From the NCBI GenBank assembly GCA_948144175.1, contig CANXME010002528.1, positions 2,047,001-2,111,000 of the forward strand: a DNA stretch of 64,000 bases, written 5' to 3'. Source of the DNA: Closterium sp. NIES-65 (taxonomy: Eukaryota > Streptophyta > Zygnematophyceae > Desmidiales > Closteriaceae). Below, in pieces: positions 11,549 through 22,568 of this stretch; the first letter of the stretch is position 1; every line of letters starts with the position of its first letter. The notes beneath the pieces are model-generated. The model had not been told where the DNA came from and did no database searches. It saw only the letters and a program-made list of their open reading frames with translations. Both the position numbers and the translations under genes were made by a program.

Positions 11549-11675
11549 TGTCAGAACATTATAGCTTATAGATTTGTGTAGGCTGTAGTGGGGTAGCCCA
11601 TAAGGGGTACAACCCAATTAGGGTTAGTACTTGTACCCAACTCTTTCATAGTTCATTCATTCTCGTTTCTTCTCA
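11549..11675 (+). repeat. 3' LTR of Copia B1 (type B, 127 bp)
   Basis: Starts TGTCAGAACATTATAG and ends TTTCTTCTCA. It matches the LTRs at 26832, 30490, 31062, 45937 and 58825. A purine-rich tract (CTATGGGGGTG, 11538-11548) lies just upstream and is the likely plus-strand primer site. The LTR contains the inverted pair GGGTACAA / TTGTACCC shared by all type-B LTRs here. Confidence 0.9.
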
Positions 11676-14600
11676 CGTCCGTCTGTGGGTGATATGCCTA
11701 TGAGCACTGTAGCTTCGTGCCGTACTGCGCCCACGTCTCCTTCCAGAACTTTGATGTGAATCGCGGGTCTCGGTCGCTTATGATGGCCGAGGGGATGCCG
11801 TGCAGTCGTACAACCGTGGAGATGAAGAGTCGCGCAGTTTCTTCGGCTGTGATTGTCGTGCGGCATGGTGTGAAGTGCACCATTTTCGTGAAGCGATCGA
11901 CGACGACGAGAAAAGCGTCGTTGCTGGACGGCCCAGCTGGCATCCCGGTGACGAAATCCATCGTCAATTGCTGCCACGGTCGTTCGGGTGGCTCGAGGGG
12001 TTGCAGCAGCCCAGCTGGTCGTTGACGTGTCGATTTCATAGCGTGGCACACCCTGCATGAGGACACATATCGGTGCACGTCGTTAGAGGAGTCAGGCCAA
12101 TAATATTGACGGTGTAGTTATTTCTGGGTTTTATCAACCCCGAAGTGTCCGGAGAAATTCGAATCGTGAACCTCCTGGATGGGAACCCAAATCCGGTCGG
12201 TTCCGGCTTTTAGGCAATAATCCCCTTTCTGCGTCGTGGCCTGCTGATGATTCCCGGTCGTGAAGAATGGGTCCGTGGTGTAGCCGTGGGTGAATAGTCC
12301 TGTAAGTAGCGGGTTCAAATGGGTGATGAGTACTGCAGCGGATTGTACTGTCGGTCGGGTCAGGGCGTCGGCGATGTTATTCGCCCCTTTCTTGTACGTG
12401 ATGCGGTAGGTGAAGTGGCTCTCCATGTAATCCAGCCACCTAATCTATCGTGGGTTGAGGTTGGGTTGGGCTCGCAGATACTGCAGGGACTTATGGTCCG
12501 TGCGAACAGTGACGTCGGCGCCTACCAGGTAGCATCGCCATAATTTAAACGCGTGTATGATGGCGAGCATCTCCTTGTCGTGAATCGGATAGTTGTGTTC
12601 GGCTGCCTGCAGCTTGCGTGATTCGTAGGCTATCGGCTGTAATCCGTTCCCGAAGTCTTGGAGAAGCACAGCTCCGATGGCAAAATCTGAGGCGTCGGTT
12701 ACAACTTCGAACGGCTTCGATGGGTCGGCGATGCGCAGGACAGGAGGGGAAACGAGAAAATTCTTGAGTTCCTGGAAAGCCGCTTCTGCCTCCTCCCCCC
12801 ACACGAAATTTTTGTCCTTGTGCAGCAGGTCGGTCAGTGGGCCGGTTATCCCCGCCATATTCGGGAGAAAACGCCGGACGTAATTCACGAATCCGAGAAA
12901 ACTCTGGAGTTCCGTGACGTTCGTCGGGGGCTTCCACTCCTGTATGGTCTTGATTTTCGCCGGGTCGATTTTAATGCCGTCGCGCGAGATGACGTGCCCC
13001 AAAAACTCCAACTCCTGCTTAAAAAACTCGCACTTGGAGCCCTTGGTGATGAGTCGGTTTTACTGCAGCCTGTTAAACACTGCATCCAGGTCTCGGAGGT
13101 GCTGCTCCCGTGTCTTGCTAAAAATGAGGATATCGTCCAAGTAGACGATAACACACCGGTCTAGAAGGTCTCGAAAAACTATGTTCATGGTCAGTTGAAG
13201 ATTCGAAGGCGCGTTCGTGAGGCCGAAAGGCATCACTGTAAATTCGTAACTCCCGTAGCGTGTGTGAAATGCAGTCTTATGACAGTCGTCGGCGAAGACT
13301 CGGATCTGGTGGTAACTGCCATGTAAGTCAATCTTTGAGAAATAGCAAGCGCCACGAAGTTGGTCGAGGAGGTCGTCGGTGCGTGGGATTGGGTAGCGAG
13401 ACTTGATGGTGACCCGGTTCAGCGCACGATAGTCGATACACATGCGAAGCCCGCCGTCCTTCTTCGGAGTGAACAGGATCGGTGCTGCGAAGGGAGATGT
13501 GCTGGCCCGAATATACCCCTTCTCCAACAGTGCATCAATTTGAATTCGCAGCTCCTCGAGTTCCGGCTGGGTCAACCGCCACTGTGTCCGAAAAGTCGGC
13601 TGCGCGCCAGGTTCCAACTGGATTTTGTGGTCCTCAGGTCTCTCGGGCGGCAGTCCAGGTGGCAGGTCGTCGGGGAAAATGTCCGGGTTCCTTCGAATCA
13701 GCTCCGCTAAATCCGGTGGTACAGCTGCACACAGCTTCTCGATGTCCTTTCCGTCGGTGTCGATTGCCAACTCGCGTAAGCAAACAGCAAATAGCTGCGC
13801 ACCTCTGTTGAAGTGGCGAGCTATAGTGATAGCTTTGATTCACGGGGCTTGGACGTAGTCAGGCGTCCATGCAGGTAATTTTATTAACCCCTCGTGCTTG
13901 CTGATGCTGCACGATCCCGTTGTCCAGTCGATGACGGGGTTGTGCCGTCGCAACCAATCACATCCCAGCAATACGTCTCAGCCGTCCAATGTTGTCGCGA
14001 GAAACGTCATGCTGAAGCCGAAATCGTTGCCGCAGTCGATCCTGGTCGTCCGTGTTTCTTCCGTTATCGCCAGAGGCGTCCCATCCACGAGGCGAGCGTA
14101 AATTTCGGGCAGACACTTGTCAAGTTGCAGCTTGCATCGTTTTGCGCTTGCTAAGTTGAAGAGGCTATGGCTGGCCCCCCCATCGACGAACATTTTCAGA
14201 TTAATTTTTAACACCTTGCCAGCGACCAGCACAGGGTGATCCACATGATTATCCCCGTTATTCGGCCGAGTGCGATCGATTGCATGAATCGGAACCACGA
14301 CTCGGTGGGGATGATGGTGTTCGGGCGACGGAGCACAGTCAGTAAAGGGCCCGCTAATTACTGACTCTTCCCATTTCCCTGCTCCTTCCTGTTGTCCCCT
14401 GTTAGCGGCATTTTCTCCTAGCATTCGTTCCTGTAGTGACCCACCTTCCCACACCAAAAATACGGACCCTTAGGAGGGCAGTCGGGTGTATGGACGGCGT
14501 TGATCGTGGCCCGATGGGTCTGGCCACGAAAGCTTCTCCCATCCCTGGAAGCTGCTCTCGCGTACTGCATCAGCGCATCAGTTGACTCCGCCACGCGTAC

Positions 14601-15497
14601 TGCTTCGAGGAACGATGTCGGGCGGCTTCGGCAGACCTCAAACTGTATCTCATATTTAAGGCAGCTGACGTACTTATCCAACCGCTCTGCTTCCGACATG
14701 TCATCGATCTGGTCGGCGAAGCCCATAAATGACGCCGTGTAGTCTTGGACAGAAGCCATCTGCGACCATTCATGCAGCTTCATGCGAGCTTGCTCCGAGG
14801 CGGACATGTGCTCGAAGCGATCTCGTAAGGCTGCGCCCCACTCCTTCTACGTGCGTATCTTGGTCATACCGAAGATCGGTTCTGCCACTTGATTAACCAC
14901 TGTAGAGGTCCCGTCTGCCGCATGTGTCACACCTGTCGGAGTCCCTGTTTCTAAGGTCCGGCGCCACCACTCAAGCGCCGCGCCCCGAAGAAGTGAAACC
15001 GCGTAATTAATACGCGTGGCATCGTCGCTAACGCCTGCTGCCGTGAAGAAGACCTCGACACCGAACAGCCACCCCTTCACTGTAGTTGTCTTGTCCGTAG
15101 GATTAAACGGGGGCGGGTTGACGGGTTTGATCTTGATCGTCGTAGCTGCAACTGGCGCTGCTGCCGCTCGTTGCCTATCTTCTTCTTTGAAGTCACGTGT
15201 GAGAGCATCCAGTGGGTTGCTCATCGCCTGACTGTTGCCCTCGCCTTCATCCACAGGCGACTCCTGACGCGCTTCACCTCGCGTCTGGCGTAGTTCGGCG
15301 TTTTCTTCTCGTAGTGTTGTCACTTCCGCCATTAATGTCTTCATGCTCTCCTGCAACTCTGCCACATGCGCCATCATCCGGTTGACAGCCTCTTGATCCA
15401 TGTGCCTAGCGCTACGTCTGGTGGGCAGTCGGGTCTTCGTGGCCTTCAGGCAAGTGAGAACACGAACTATCGGAGTCGGGCAGGATTGAATCAACAA
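11676..15497 (-). pseudogene. Outer gypsy gag-pol (gag, protease, RT, RNase H, partial integrase)
   Basis: Gag begins near 15400 (MDQEAVNRMMAHVAELQESMKTLM, a predicted coiled coil) and includes the GWLFGVEVFF and WWRRTL blocks. It continues after a stop at 14807-14418, ending in a knuckle FWCGKVGHYRNEC whose first Cys is replaced by Tyr. Protease is seen at 14457-13978 with VDGGASHSLF, a DGG in place of the common D-S/T-G. RT covers 13770-13060 (FTPKKDGGLRMCIDYRALNRVT, VIVYLDDILIFS). RT connection and RNase H cover 13011-12445 (VTDASDFAIGAVL). Integrase covers 12078-11698 (MDFVTGMP, IISDRDPRFTS). Breaks occur between nearly all blocks. Confidence 0.88.
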
Positions 15498-15588
15498 TCC
15501 CTGCAGCCAACCGTCGTGTAGTCACTAAACCAGCCACACCCTATGCCACCAAACTACCCTCGGAAAAGCGGGGTGAACTAGGAAAGTA

Positions 15589-15600
15589 GCTCTGATACCA
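15589..15600 (-). other. Primer-binding site of outer gypsy element
   Basis: Minus-strand TGGTATCAGAGC, two bases from the LTR end. This is the canonical initiator tRNA-Met primer site of plant LTR elements. Confidence 0.85.
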
Positions 15601-15602
15601 GG

Positions 15603-15702
15603 TGTTATGAGTTGTAAAAGAGAGTGCGCAGGTAAACGAATAACGAGGCTGTGACTGAATGAACTGAGAATACAATGAATGCACAGACTAATGTAGGGCT
15701 AG
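15603..15702 (-). repeat. 5' LTR of outer gypsy element, first part
   Basis: Plus strand begins TGTTATGAGTTGTAAAAG. It is interrupted after 15702 by the inner gypsy element. The last five bases, GCTAG, are that element's TSD. The remainder resumes at 21223. Confidence 0.8.
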
Positions 15703-16044
15703 TGTTATGAGTGCAATTGAGTGAACGAACGAGAATTGCACTATCGAAGCAAAAGTATCTCGAGCGAAGGCATGAGCGAAGGATTATATAGCGAAACAAT
15801 AGTGGTAACGGTAATGGACTGTGGTTGTCGCGCGACGAGCCTGGGACTGAGGTTGGGAAAGTGTCGAAGCGTAGGCCCGGAGCGCGGGTTACCAGCCGAG
15901 CCGTGAGGTCGGGATGCGATGTGCGAAAAGGGCGGGATAATGAATGATGCGATGGTCGTGAGTGGTAACGGTGCTGACTGAGGTGCTACAGTGACGTACG
16001 CGTTGAGCAGGGACGCGAAGTAAGGAAAAGGGAATTTCCTTACA
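15703..16044 (-). repeat. 3' LTR of inner gypsy element (342 bp)
   Basis: Starts TGTTATGAGTGCAATTGAG and ends GGAATTTCCTTACA on the plus strand. Near its start the arms GTGCAATT and AATTGCAC form a perfect 8-bp inverted pair. A 61-codon open frame lies inside both copies, but it carries no recognisable domain. Confidence 0.92.
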
Positions 16045-16071
16045 CTACCCCCCTCCCCAAGGAGGCCCCTC

Positions 16072-19000
16072 TTACGAGAGCGCATGGACGTCGCGGAAAT
16101 TTCGGCTTCGCAGATACTCGGGGAAGACAGGGTGGTTCTCAATTTTCTCCAGGGGGACCCAGTTGTCTTCTGTGGGCGTTCGGTCCTTCCAGCGAATTAG
16201 GAAATCTATCCTTCGGGCTCCCCGAGGGTCGCGGACTCGGTGGCTGAGGATTTTTTCAGGGGTGATGAGTGGTTCGGTTGGGGGACGTGTCATGCTGGCT
16301 GGGCGATTTCGTGGCAGTTGGCTCGTGGATGGGATGTAAGGGCGAAGGAGGCTGACGTGGAATGACGGGCTGACGTACCAGTCAGCAGGGAGGAGGAGGT
16401 GGGCGGTGACGGGTGTGATCATGTGGCTGATGCGAAATGGCCCACAATATCGGGGGCGAAGTTTTGGAGTGATGGGCAGGCAAAGATTCTGAGTGTCGAG
16501 TAACACGAGGTCGTCGGGCTGATAAGTAACGGGTCTGCGATGTCGATCGGCGTTACGTTTAGCGATGATGTTTGATTTTTTTATTGCTTCTGCTGCCCTG
16601 GTCCGTGCTGCTTGCAGAATCTCGGTGAACTGTTGTGTTCGTGGGACGGGGTTGTCGGGATTCGGTGTCATGGGTACTGTTGGGTCCTGTCCGTAATTCA
16701 AATAAAACGGCGACTGTTGCGTCGTGGCTGATGGTGCGTTATTGTACGCGAACTCGATGAGTGGCAGCTGCTGTTCCCACGTATTCGGGTCGTCGCACGT
16801 GGCTCGAATCAGCTGCTCCATGGTCTGATTTGTCCGTTCCGTCTGTCCGTCGGTTTCGGGGTGATAGGATGAACTGAACTGTAATCGCGTGCCGAACTGC
16901 TGCCATAGGTTCCGCCAGAAGTTGCTGGTAAATTTCGTGTCCCTGTCGCTGATGATTGACGCGGGTATCCCATGCAGTCGTACGACGGTGGAGATGAAGA
17001 GTCGGGCGGTTTCTTCGGCTGTGATGGATTTCCTGCATGCTGCGAAATGAGCCATTTTCGTTAGTCGATCGACGACGACCAGGATCGCGTCATTCCCACT
17101 CGCCCCAGCTGGTAACCCCGTGACGAAGTCCATCGTCACCTGCTGCCAAGCACGCTCTGGAGGCGGGATGGGTTGTAATTGCCCCGCTGGTCGCTTCCTG
17201 CTTGACTTCATGAGTTGGCAAGTGGGACACGATGCCACGTGTCGTTACACATCGGTCAACATTTCTGGCCAGTAGTAGTACCGCTGCAGCTGCTGCCGTG
17301 TTTTTTCTACCCCGAAATGTCCCGAGGTAACTCCGTCGTGTGCTTCCTGTAACAGTAGTTCCCGTAGTAGCGTGTATCCCGGTACCCAGATGCGGTCGGT
17401 TCCAGTTTTTACGTAATAGACTCCTTTTGCCGCTGCGAATTGCTGTGAGTTGCCTCCTGTAAAGAACGGGTCTGTTTGATATCCGTGCGTAAATAGGCCT
17501 GTCAGCAGTGGGCTGGTCTGGGCGAGTAGTATCGCGTGGATCTGGGCAGTGGGGCGGGTCAGTGCGTCGGCGATATTCGATGCTCCTTTTTTGTATGTGA
17601 CCGTATAGTGAAAATTCGACTCGAGGAAATCGAGCCATCGAATCTGTCGTGGGTTGAGGTGGGGCTGTGCGCGGAGGTACTGTAGAGATCGGTGGTCTGT
17701 CCGTACTGTCACGTCTGCGCCGGTCAAGTAGCAGCGCCAAACTTTGAATGCATGCACGATCGCGAGCATTTCGCGGTCGTGTATCGGGTAATTTCGCTCA
17801 GGCGGATGTAGTTTGCGTGATTCGTAGGCGATGGGTTGGAGGCCGTTGCCGAAGTCCTGTAACAGTACAGCTCCGATGGCGATGTCACTTGCGTCGGTAA
17901 CCACTTCGAAAGGGCGGTGGGGATCAGCGATACGTAGAACGGGTGGTGAACAGAGAACGTTTTTTAGGGCAGAGAAGGCAGCATGCTCTTTCTCCCCCCA
18001 CGTAAAAGCGACCCCCTTACGCAGTAAATCAGTTAGTGGGGCTGTTAAACGTGCCATGTCGAGCACGAACCGTCGAACGTAATTAACAAACCCTAAAAAA
18101 CTCTGCAGTTCCGTGATGTTCGTCGGGTGGCGCCACGCTTTTACCGTATCCAGCTTCTTTGGGTCAATCTCAACCCTAGCCTCGGAAATGACGTGACCTA
18201 AAAACTCTAGCCTATCCCTAAAAAACTCGCACTTGGAGCCCTTGGTGAGCAGCCGATGTTCCTCTAAAACCTTAAAAACTGCTTCAAGATCTGCTAAGTG
18301 TTGCTGCTTATCCCGACTGTAAACGAGGATATCGTCGAGGTAAACGATCACGCATTTATCTAAAAGTGGTCTAAACGCCTCGTTCATGGTCATCTGAAAA
18401 GTCGCAGGCGCGTTCCTCAACCCGAAGGGCATTAGTGTATACTCGAATGACCCGTACCTAGTCCTAAATGCTGTTTTTGCGCAGTCCGATGGTTCGACCC
18501 GAATCTGATGGTAACCTCCCCGTAAATCTATTTTCGAAAAGACACGTGCTGTTCGCAGTTGGTCAATCAGTTCGTCGGCGCGGGGGATGGGGTATCGCGA
18601 TTTGACTGTTACCCGGTTAAGCGCTCGGTAGTCGATGCACATGCGAAAACCTCCGTCTTTTTTCGGTGTGAACAGTATGGGTGCGGCGAACGGTGACGAG
18701 CTTGGTCGAATAAACTGCTTCTCTAACAGGTAATCTAACTGCTTCCTTAACTCGTCGAGCTCGGGCTGTGTCAGTCGAAATTGCCGCTGTACTGTTGGCT
18801 GTGCCCCCGGTTCTAACTCGATCCTATGGTCGTGCGCTCGCTGAGGTGGCAGTCCCTGTGGTAAATCATCCGGAAATATCCCCGGGAACCGTTTCAGTAG
18901 TGCCTATAATTCGGTCGGTACGGCTGCTAGTAGTTTCTTTAAATCATTCTGCTGCTCGTCTTTTTCTACCACTGCGATATCCACTGCGTACACGTCAGCT

Positions 19001-20760
19001 CCAGCAGCGACAGCCCGTTTCATCGTGATGGCGTTGACCTGGACTGTCGAAGATTCGGGTGGCCGCCAGCGAGGTAGGACGACCCAGTTACCGCTACTTC
19101 GCACTGTGCAGCTCCCCGTCGTCCAGTCGATCCGTGGGTTGTACCGTCGCAGCCAATCACGTCCCAGTAAAATGTCGTGCCCATCCAGCGTCGTTGCGAG
19201 CATTTCCTGTGTAAACCCGAAGTTTCCCCCGCAGCGGACTTTTACTCGCTCCACTTTTTCTCGTATGGCCAATGGCGTGCCGTCGACTAAGCGTGCATCT
19301 ATCTCAGGTAAACATCGGTTAAGTATTAACTGTAATCTCCGTGCGGTTGCAGTATTAACTAAGCTGTGACTTGCTCCTCGGTCAATGAAGATTTTCACTG
19401 CTACTCCCTGTATTTTCCCGTAGATCAGTTCCGGGCAATCCGTCGCTGTACCCTCCTTATTCATCCGAGCCCGATCGATGGCGTGAATCGGTACTGTGAC
19501 TCGGTGAGGGTCGGTGTGGTTGGGCGAGCAGGCAGTCTCGTCAGTAGTTGGCCCAACTTCTACTGACTGCTGGCGTTTCCCTGCCTCTGAGACTCCCTCC
19601 CCTGCTCTGCTCCTCGACGCCTCAGCTCCTCTGGACATTCGCTCTTGCGATGGCCCGGCCGGTTGCAAGCAAAGCACCGCCCTCTAAATGGCGTGGCAGC
19701 TGCATTCGTTGCGACGGCATGTACAGTGGCGTGCTCGATCGGTCCCCGAGGGCGATGTCCGAAATAGGACCCCGGTCTCGGTCGGCGTAGGATATCGATT
19801 TTCTCGGCGAGCGCGAGGATTTCGTTGAAATTCGATAGCCCGCGTAGCATTAACTCGTGCGATATGTCCGGCTTCAGCCCTCCGACGTAACGGTCCACCC
19901 GCTCCGCCTCGTGCATGTAGCCGACCTGTTCGCAAAGTGCGAGAAAACCGCTGGTGTAGTCTTGAACCGACCCGAGCTGGCGCCAAGTGCGCAGTTTCTG
20001 ACGCGCCGAAATCGAAGCCGCGATCGGCTCAAAACGCGCCCGAAGCCCTGCGCACCACGCATCCCACGTGCTGTATTGGGCTGTTTCGCAGAACGAACTC
20101 CAGGTAACAGCTGGACCCGAGGGCCCTTCCTCGTGCGACGGTTCCACCAGTCCATGGCGGGGCCCCTGAGTAGTGAAACCACATACCGAATCTTGGCGGC
20201 GTCCGACTCGACGTAGTTGGCGTCTTCATCGTGAAGACCCACGATTGAACTGTCGGGCCGCTGCGTTGGCTTGGGTCGAAGCAGGGCGGGCGTTGCGGCT
20301 TGAGTGGCATTGGGGCCATCATGGCGTTTTCGCCACTTGTCGCCGCAAACTCCACGTGCCGACGGGCTTCTCGAGGCTCCCGTGGGCTTAGCGTGCTCCT
20401 GTTCCCTCCCATGCCGGGCATCGGTTGGGCTGCGCCGTCACTGGCTGCGCCTGAGCGCTGTCCCGTGCTGTTGTGTTGCGTTGGTGTGCCGGATGAGATG
20501 ACAATCGGATCCTCCGAATGTACAGAAACATTGGTTGGTGCGTGGGATGTTGTCGGAGCATTCACCGTTGACTGTTGACGGGCGGAGTCACGTTCCGCCG
20601 TGAGCGTCGCGATTTCAAGCGCCGAATCCTCCAATTGTCGCACGAGACGATCGAGTTGCTCCTGCGTCAACGTGGCGAGATTGAGGTCGGCCATGGCGGG
20701 GGTGTCGGGCAAGCTCAGCGAGAGCCTCGGTCGTGGCCGTGCGTGCTTGCGAGAGAGCAC
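16072..20760 (-). pseudogene. Inner gypsy gag-pol with C-terminal chromodomain (disabled)
   Basis: Gag begins near 20694 (MADLNLATLTQEQLDRL). Its frame changes near 20240 and again near 20150 before reaching the intact knuckle CFACNRPGHRKSEC (about 19690-19640). From 19677 to 16072 one frame is broken only by a stop ending at 18904 and a TAA near 17242. It reads protease IDRGASHSLV (DRG instead of D-S/T-G), RT (FTPKKDGGFRMCIDYRALNRV, VIVYLDDILVYS), RNase H (VTDASDIAIGAVL), integrase (MASCPTCQLMKSSRKRPAG, DFVTGLPAG, IISDRDTKFTSNFW, HPETDGQTERTNQ), and at the end a chromodomain-like segment (EKILSHRVRDPRGARRIDF, IRWKDRTPTEDNWVPLEKI). Chromodomains of such elements bind histone marks and steer insertion into heterochromatin. 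Confidence 0.9.
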
Positions 20761-20875
20761 TACGAGCGGCGGTGCTGTGTCGCTGAGAGACGTCTACCCC
20801 CCCCAAAAATTGAGATAGTGGGAAGCGAAGGTGTGGATGCGGTCCGAGATGAGATCGTAGGCTCTGATTACCAAG

Positions 20876-21217
20876 TGTTATGAGTGCAATTGAGTGAACG
20901 AACGAGAATTGCACTATCGAAGCAAAAGTATCTCGAGCGAAGGCATGAGCGAAGGATTATATAGCGAAACAATAGTGGTAACGGTAATGGACTGTGGTTG
21001 TCGCGCGACGAGCCTGGGACTGAGGTTGGGAAAGTGTCGAAGCGTAGGCCCGGAGCGCGGGTTACCAGCCGAGCCGTGAGGTCGGGATGCGATGTGCGAA
21101 AAGGGCGGGATAATGAATGATGCGATGGTCGTGAGTGGTAACGGTGCTGACTGAGGTGCTACAGTGACGTACGCGTTGAGCAGGGACGCGAAGTAAGGAA
21201 AAGGGAATTTCCTTACA
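20876..21217 (-). repeat. 5' LTR of inner gypsy element (342 bp)
   Basis: Same length and, by eye, the same sequence as 15703-16044. The primer site follows at about 20875-20860 in sense direction. Confidence 0.92.
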
Positions 21218-21222
21218 GCTAG

Positions 21223-21398
21223 CCTAGCTGGGAGGAAACCTCGGGAGACGAGGTTGGGTGCAAGTTTGGCGATGGAAATGCCGAAGGCGACGCGAGGAGC
21301 CTCAGCAGCGTTGAAATCGGCCGAACGTGCGAACTCCGAAAATCGGGTTGTACGCGAAGCAGTCAACCCCGATAAGGAATTCGGGAAAATTCCTTACA
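21223..21398 (-). repeat. 5' LTR of outer gypsy element, second part
   Basis: Continues from 15702 once the inner element and the duplicated GCTAG are removed. It ends GGGAAAATTCCTTACA, the same terminus as the inner element's LTR (GGGAATTTCCTTACA). Total reconstructed LTR about 276 bp. Sequence after 21398 shows no similarity to the element. Confidence 0.78.
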
Positions 21399-22568
21399 CA
21401 CGGCCCTCATCCTCTCATCTCACGCATTAGCTAAGTTCTCACGAAGCGCTTATCCTTTTTTTCGAACCCGCGTCGCGTAGCAGCTAGTACCATTCATCCT
21501 GCTAGTAATCCTCATCTCCTCACAATCGCTTATCTTCTCGTCTTGTACCCTTCGCTCCCAGTGAGATTCGCAACTACGCTCTCGCTTCTATAATTTTCTA
21601 TAGCCATCGTATACTCTCAAGTAAAACTTACAATTTCAGTGCGTTTCAGATCGTTCGGCGTGTCCGGTGCCTGTTGTAGAGCTCAGATTCAAGTGCCTCC
21701 GCTAGTCTCTCACGACGTTTCTATCTTTCAAACCCTAGAAACAAGTAAGGCTGGTTCGTCATAGCATTCATTTTGCTTGCAAGCCAGCACTTCCCTCAAG
21801 TCTCACTTCGCCGATGCTTCATACTCTCCGTTTATCTCGCTTTTTCGTGTCGGTGTCGCAAGGTGGAGAAGCGCAGTGCATAAGCTCTCGGCTATCTCAA
21901 TTCCACATTCCTGGAGCTTAGTTCAAAGACGAAGCTCGGTAAGCATGCATGGAGGCGTCATACGTCGACGCTCGTTTTAAGGCAAACTTTGCCAAGAGGG
22001 TATTTACTAACATGTGACGTGTGAGGTGACTGAACATAGGCATTGTCAAAATAAGAAAGTGACACGTTTGTGATTACGATAGTGCCACAATTGCCATCAC
22101 CACATACATATCCTTTCATTTCTGCTGTCCTCAAAGTTTTGCCGTTAATCCACGCTGGAGCTACTATATAATTAAAAATTGTGATTCTGCTAGAGTTCTG
22201 ATAGCTCGCATTTTCTCTACCGAGCTCAAGTCACGAGCTGGTGAAAGTACTACTCGAAGTATCCACCCTGTCCCCTCCCATGCCCATGTGGGAACCCACA
22301 TACTTTGCCCCACCTAGAAGGTACCCTGACCAGCCAATCGAGTTCATTTGTACGACCTCCTCTGAAAAGTCGCGCTGGGGTTTAGATCAAGAGAAAAGCT
22401 GACTCGCGAGTAAGTTCCTTCCTTGCCTTTTTACGGAGTAAATAACTTCACTCCATGAGAGATGGTCGCCTCAGTTGAGGCCGTAGTCTCGACCAATTCT
22501 AGTAGGTTAAACTTGGCGAGGTACAGTTTGGCTCGTGTCTACTTAGGTTGAATGGCACCCCCTCTTCG
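21399..22568. other. Non-coding interval, no feature recognised
   Basis: Lower GC than the transposons on either side. Only short open frames occur (for example 21777-21980), with no recognisable domain. There are AT-rich and pyrimidine-rich stretches that could be promoter or UTR sequence of an unseen gene, but nothing supports a call. Confidence 0.4.

Larger units (their letters stand above)
1..11675 (+). mobile_element. Copia B1, type-B LTR retrotransposon, 5' end outside window, split by Copia A1
   Basis: Plus-strand Ty1/Copia element. Bases 1-1105 hold the integrase and the start of the linker. Bases 8584-11326 hold the rest of the linker, reverse transcriptase and RNase H. The 3' LTR is 11549-11675. 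The element is interrupted by Copia A1 (1106-8578) with TSD TGGGG, and joining 1-1105 to 8584 onward restores the repetitive linker. To the right (11676 onward) lies gypsy integrase sequence that stops abruptly, so B1 was inserted into that gypsy element. Its right TSD should be CGTCC (11676-11680), with the left copy outside the window. Confidence 0.88.
15703..21217 (-). mobile_element. Inner Ty3/gypsy chromovirus-type element with identical LTRs
   Basis: Length 5515 bp, flanked by GCTAG (15698-15702 and 21218-21222). LTRs of 342 bp at 15703-16044 and 20876-21217 appear identical by eye, so insertion is very recent. Adjacent to the 5' LTR is TTGGTAATCAGAGCC, an initiator-Met-like primer site with one inserted A. 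Adjacent to the 3' LTR is the purine tract GGGGAGGGGGGTAG (minus sense, about 16045-16058). The coding region nevertheless has stops and frameshifts, which suggests it was copied by enzymes supplied in trans or decayed quickly. Confidence 0.93.
11676..21398 (-). mobile_element. Outer Ty3/gypsy element, decayed, split by an inner gypsy element and by Copia B1
   Basis: Minus-strand gypsy element. Its 5' LTR is in two pieces (15603-15702 and 21223-21398, 276 bp combined) because the inner gypsy element inserted into it. Downstream in sense direction come a perfect initiator-Met primer site, gag, protease, RT-RNase H and integrase. Integrase is cut at 11676 inside the AYHPQTDGR block, where Copia B1 begins. 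The remainder, including the 3' LTR, must lie left of the window beyond B1. Several stops and frameshifts mark it as the oldest layer here. Confidence 0.85.

Noticed and set aside
15721-15906. 61-codon open frame repeated at 20894-21079
   Set aside because: It is inside both LTR copies of the inner gypsy element; the identity comes from LTR duplication, not from protein conservation.
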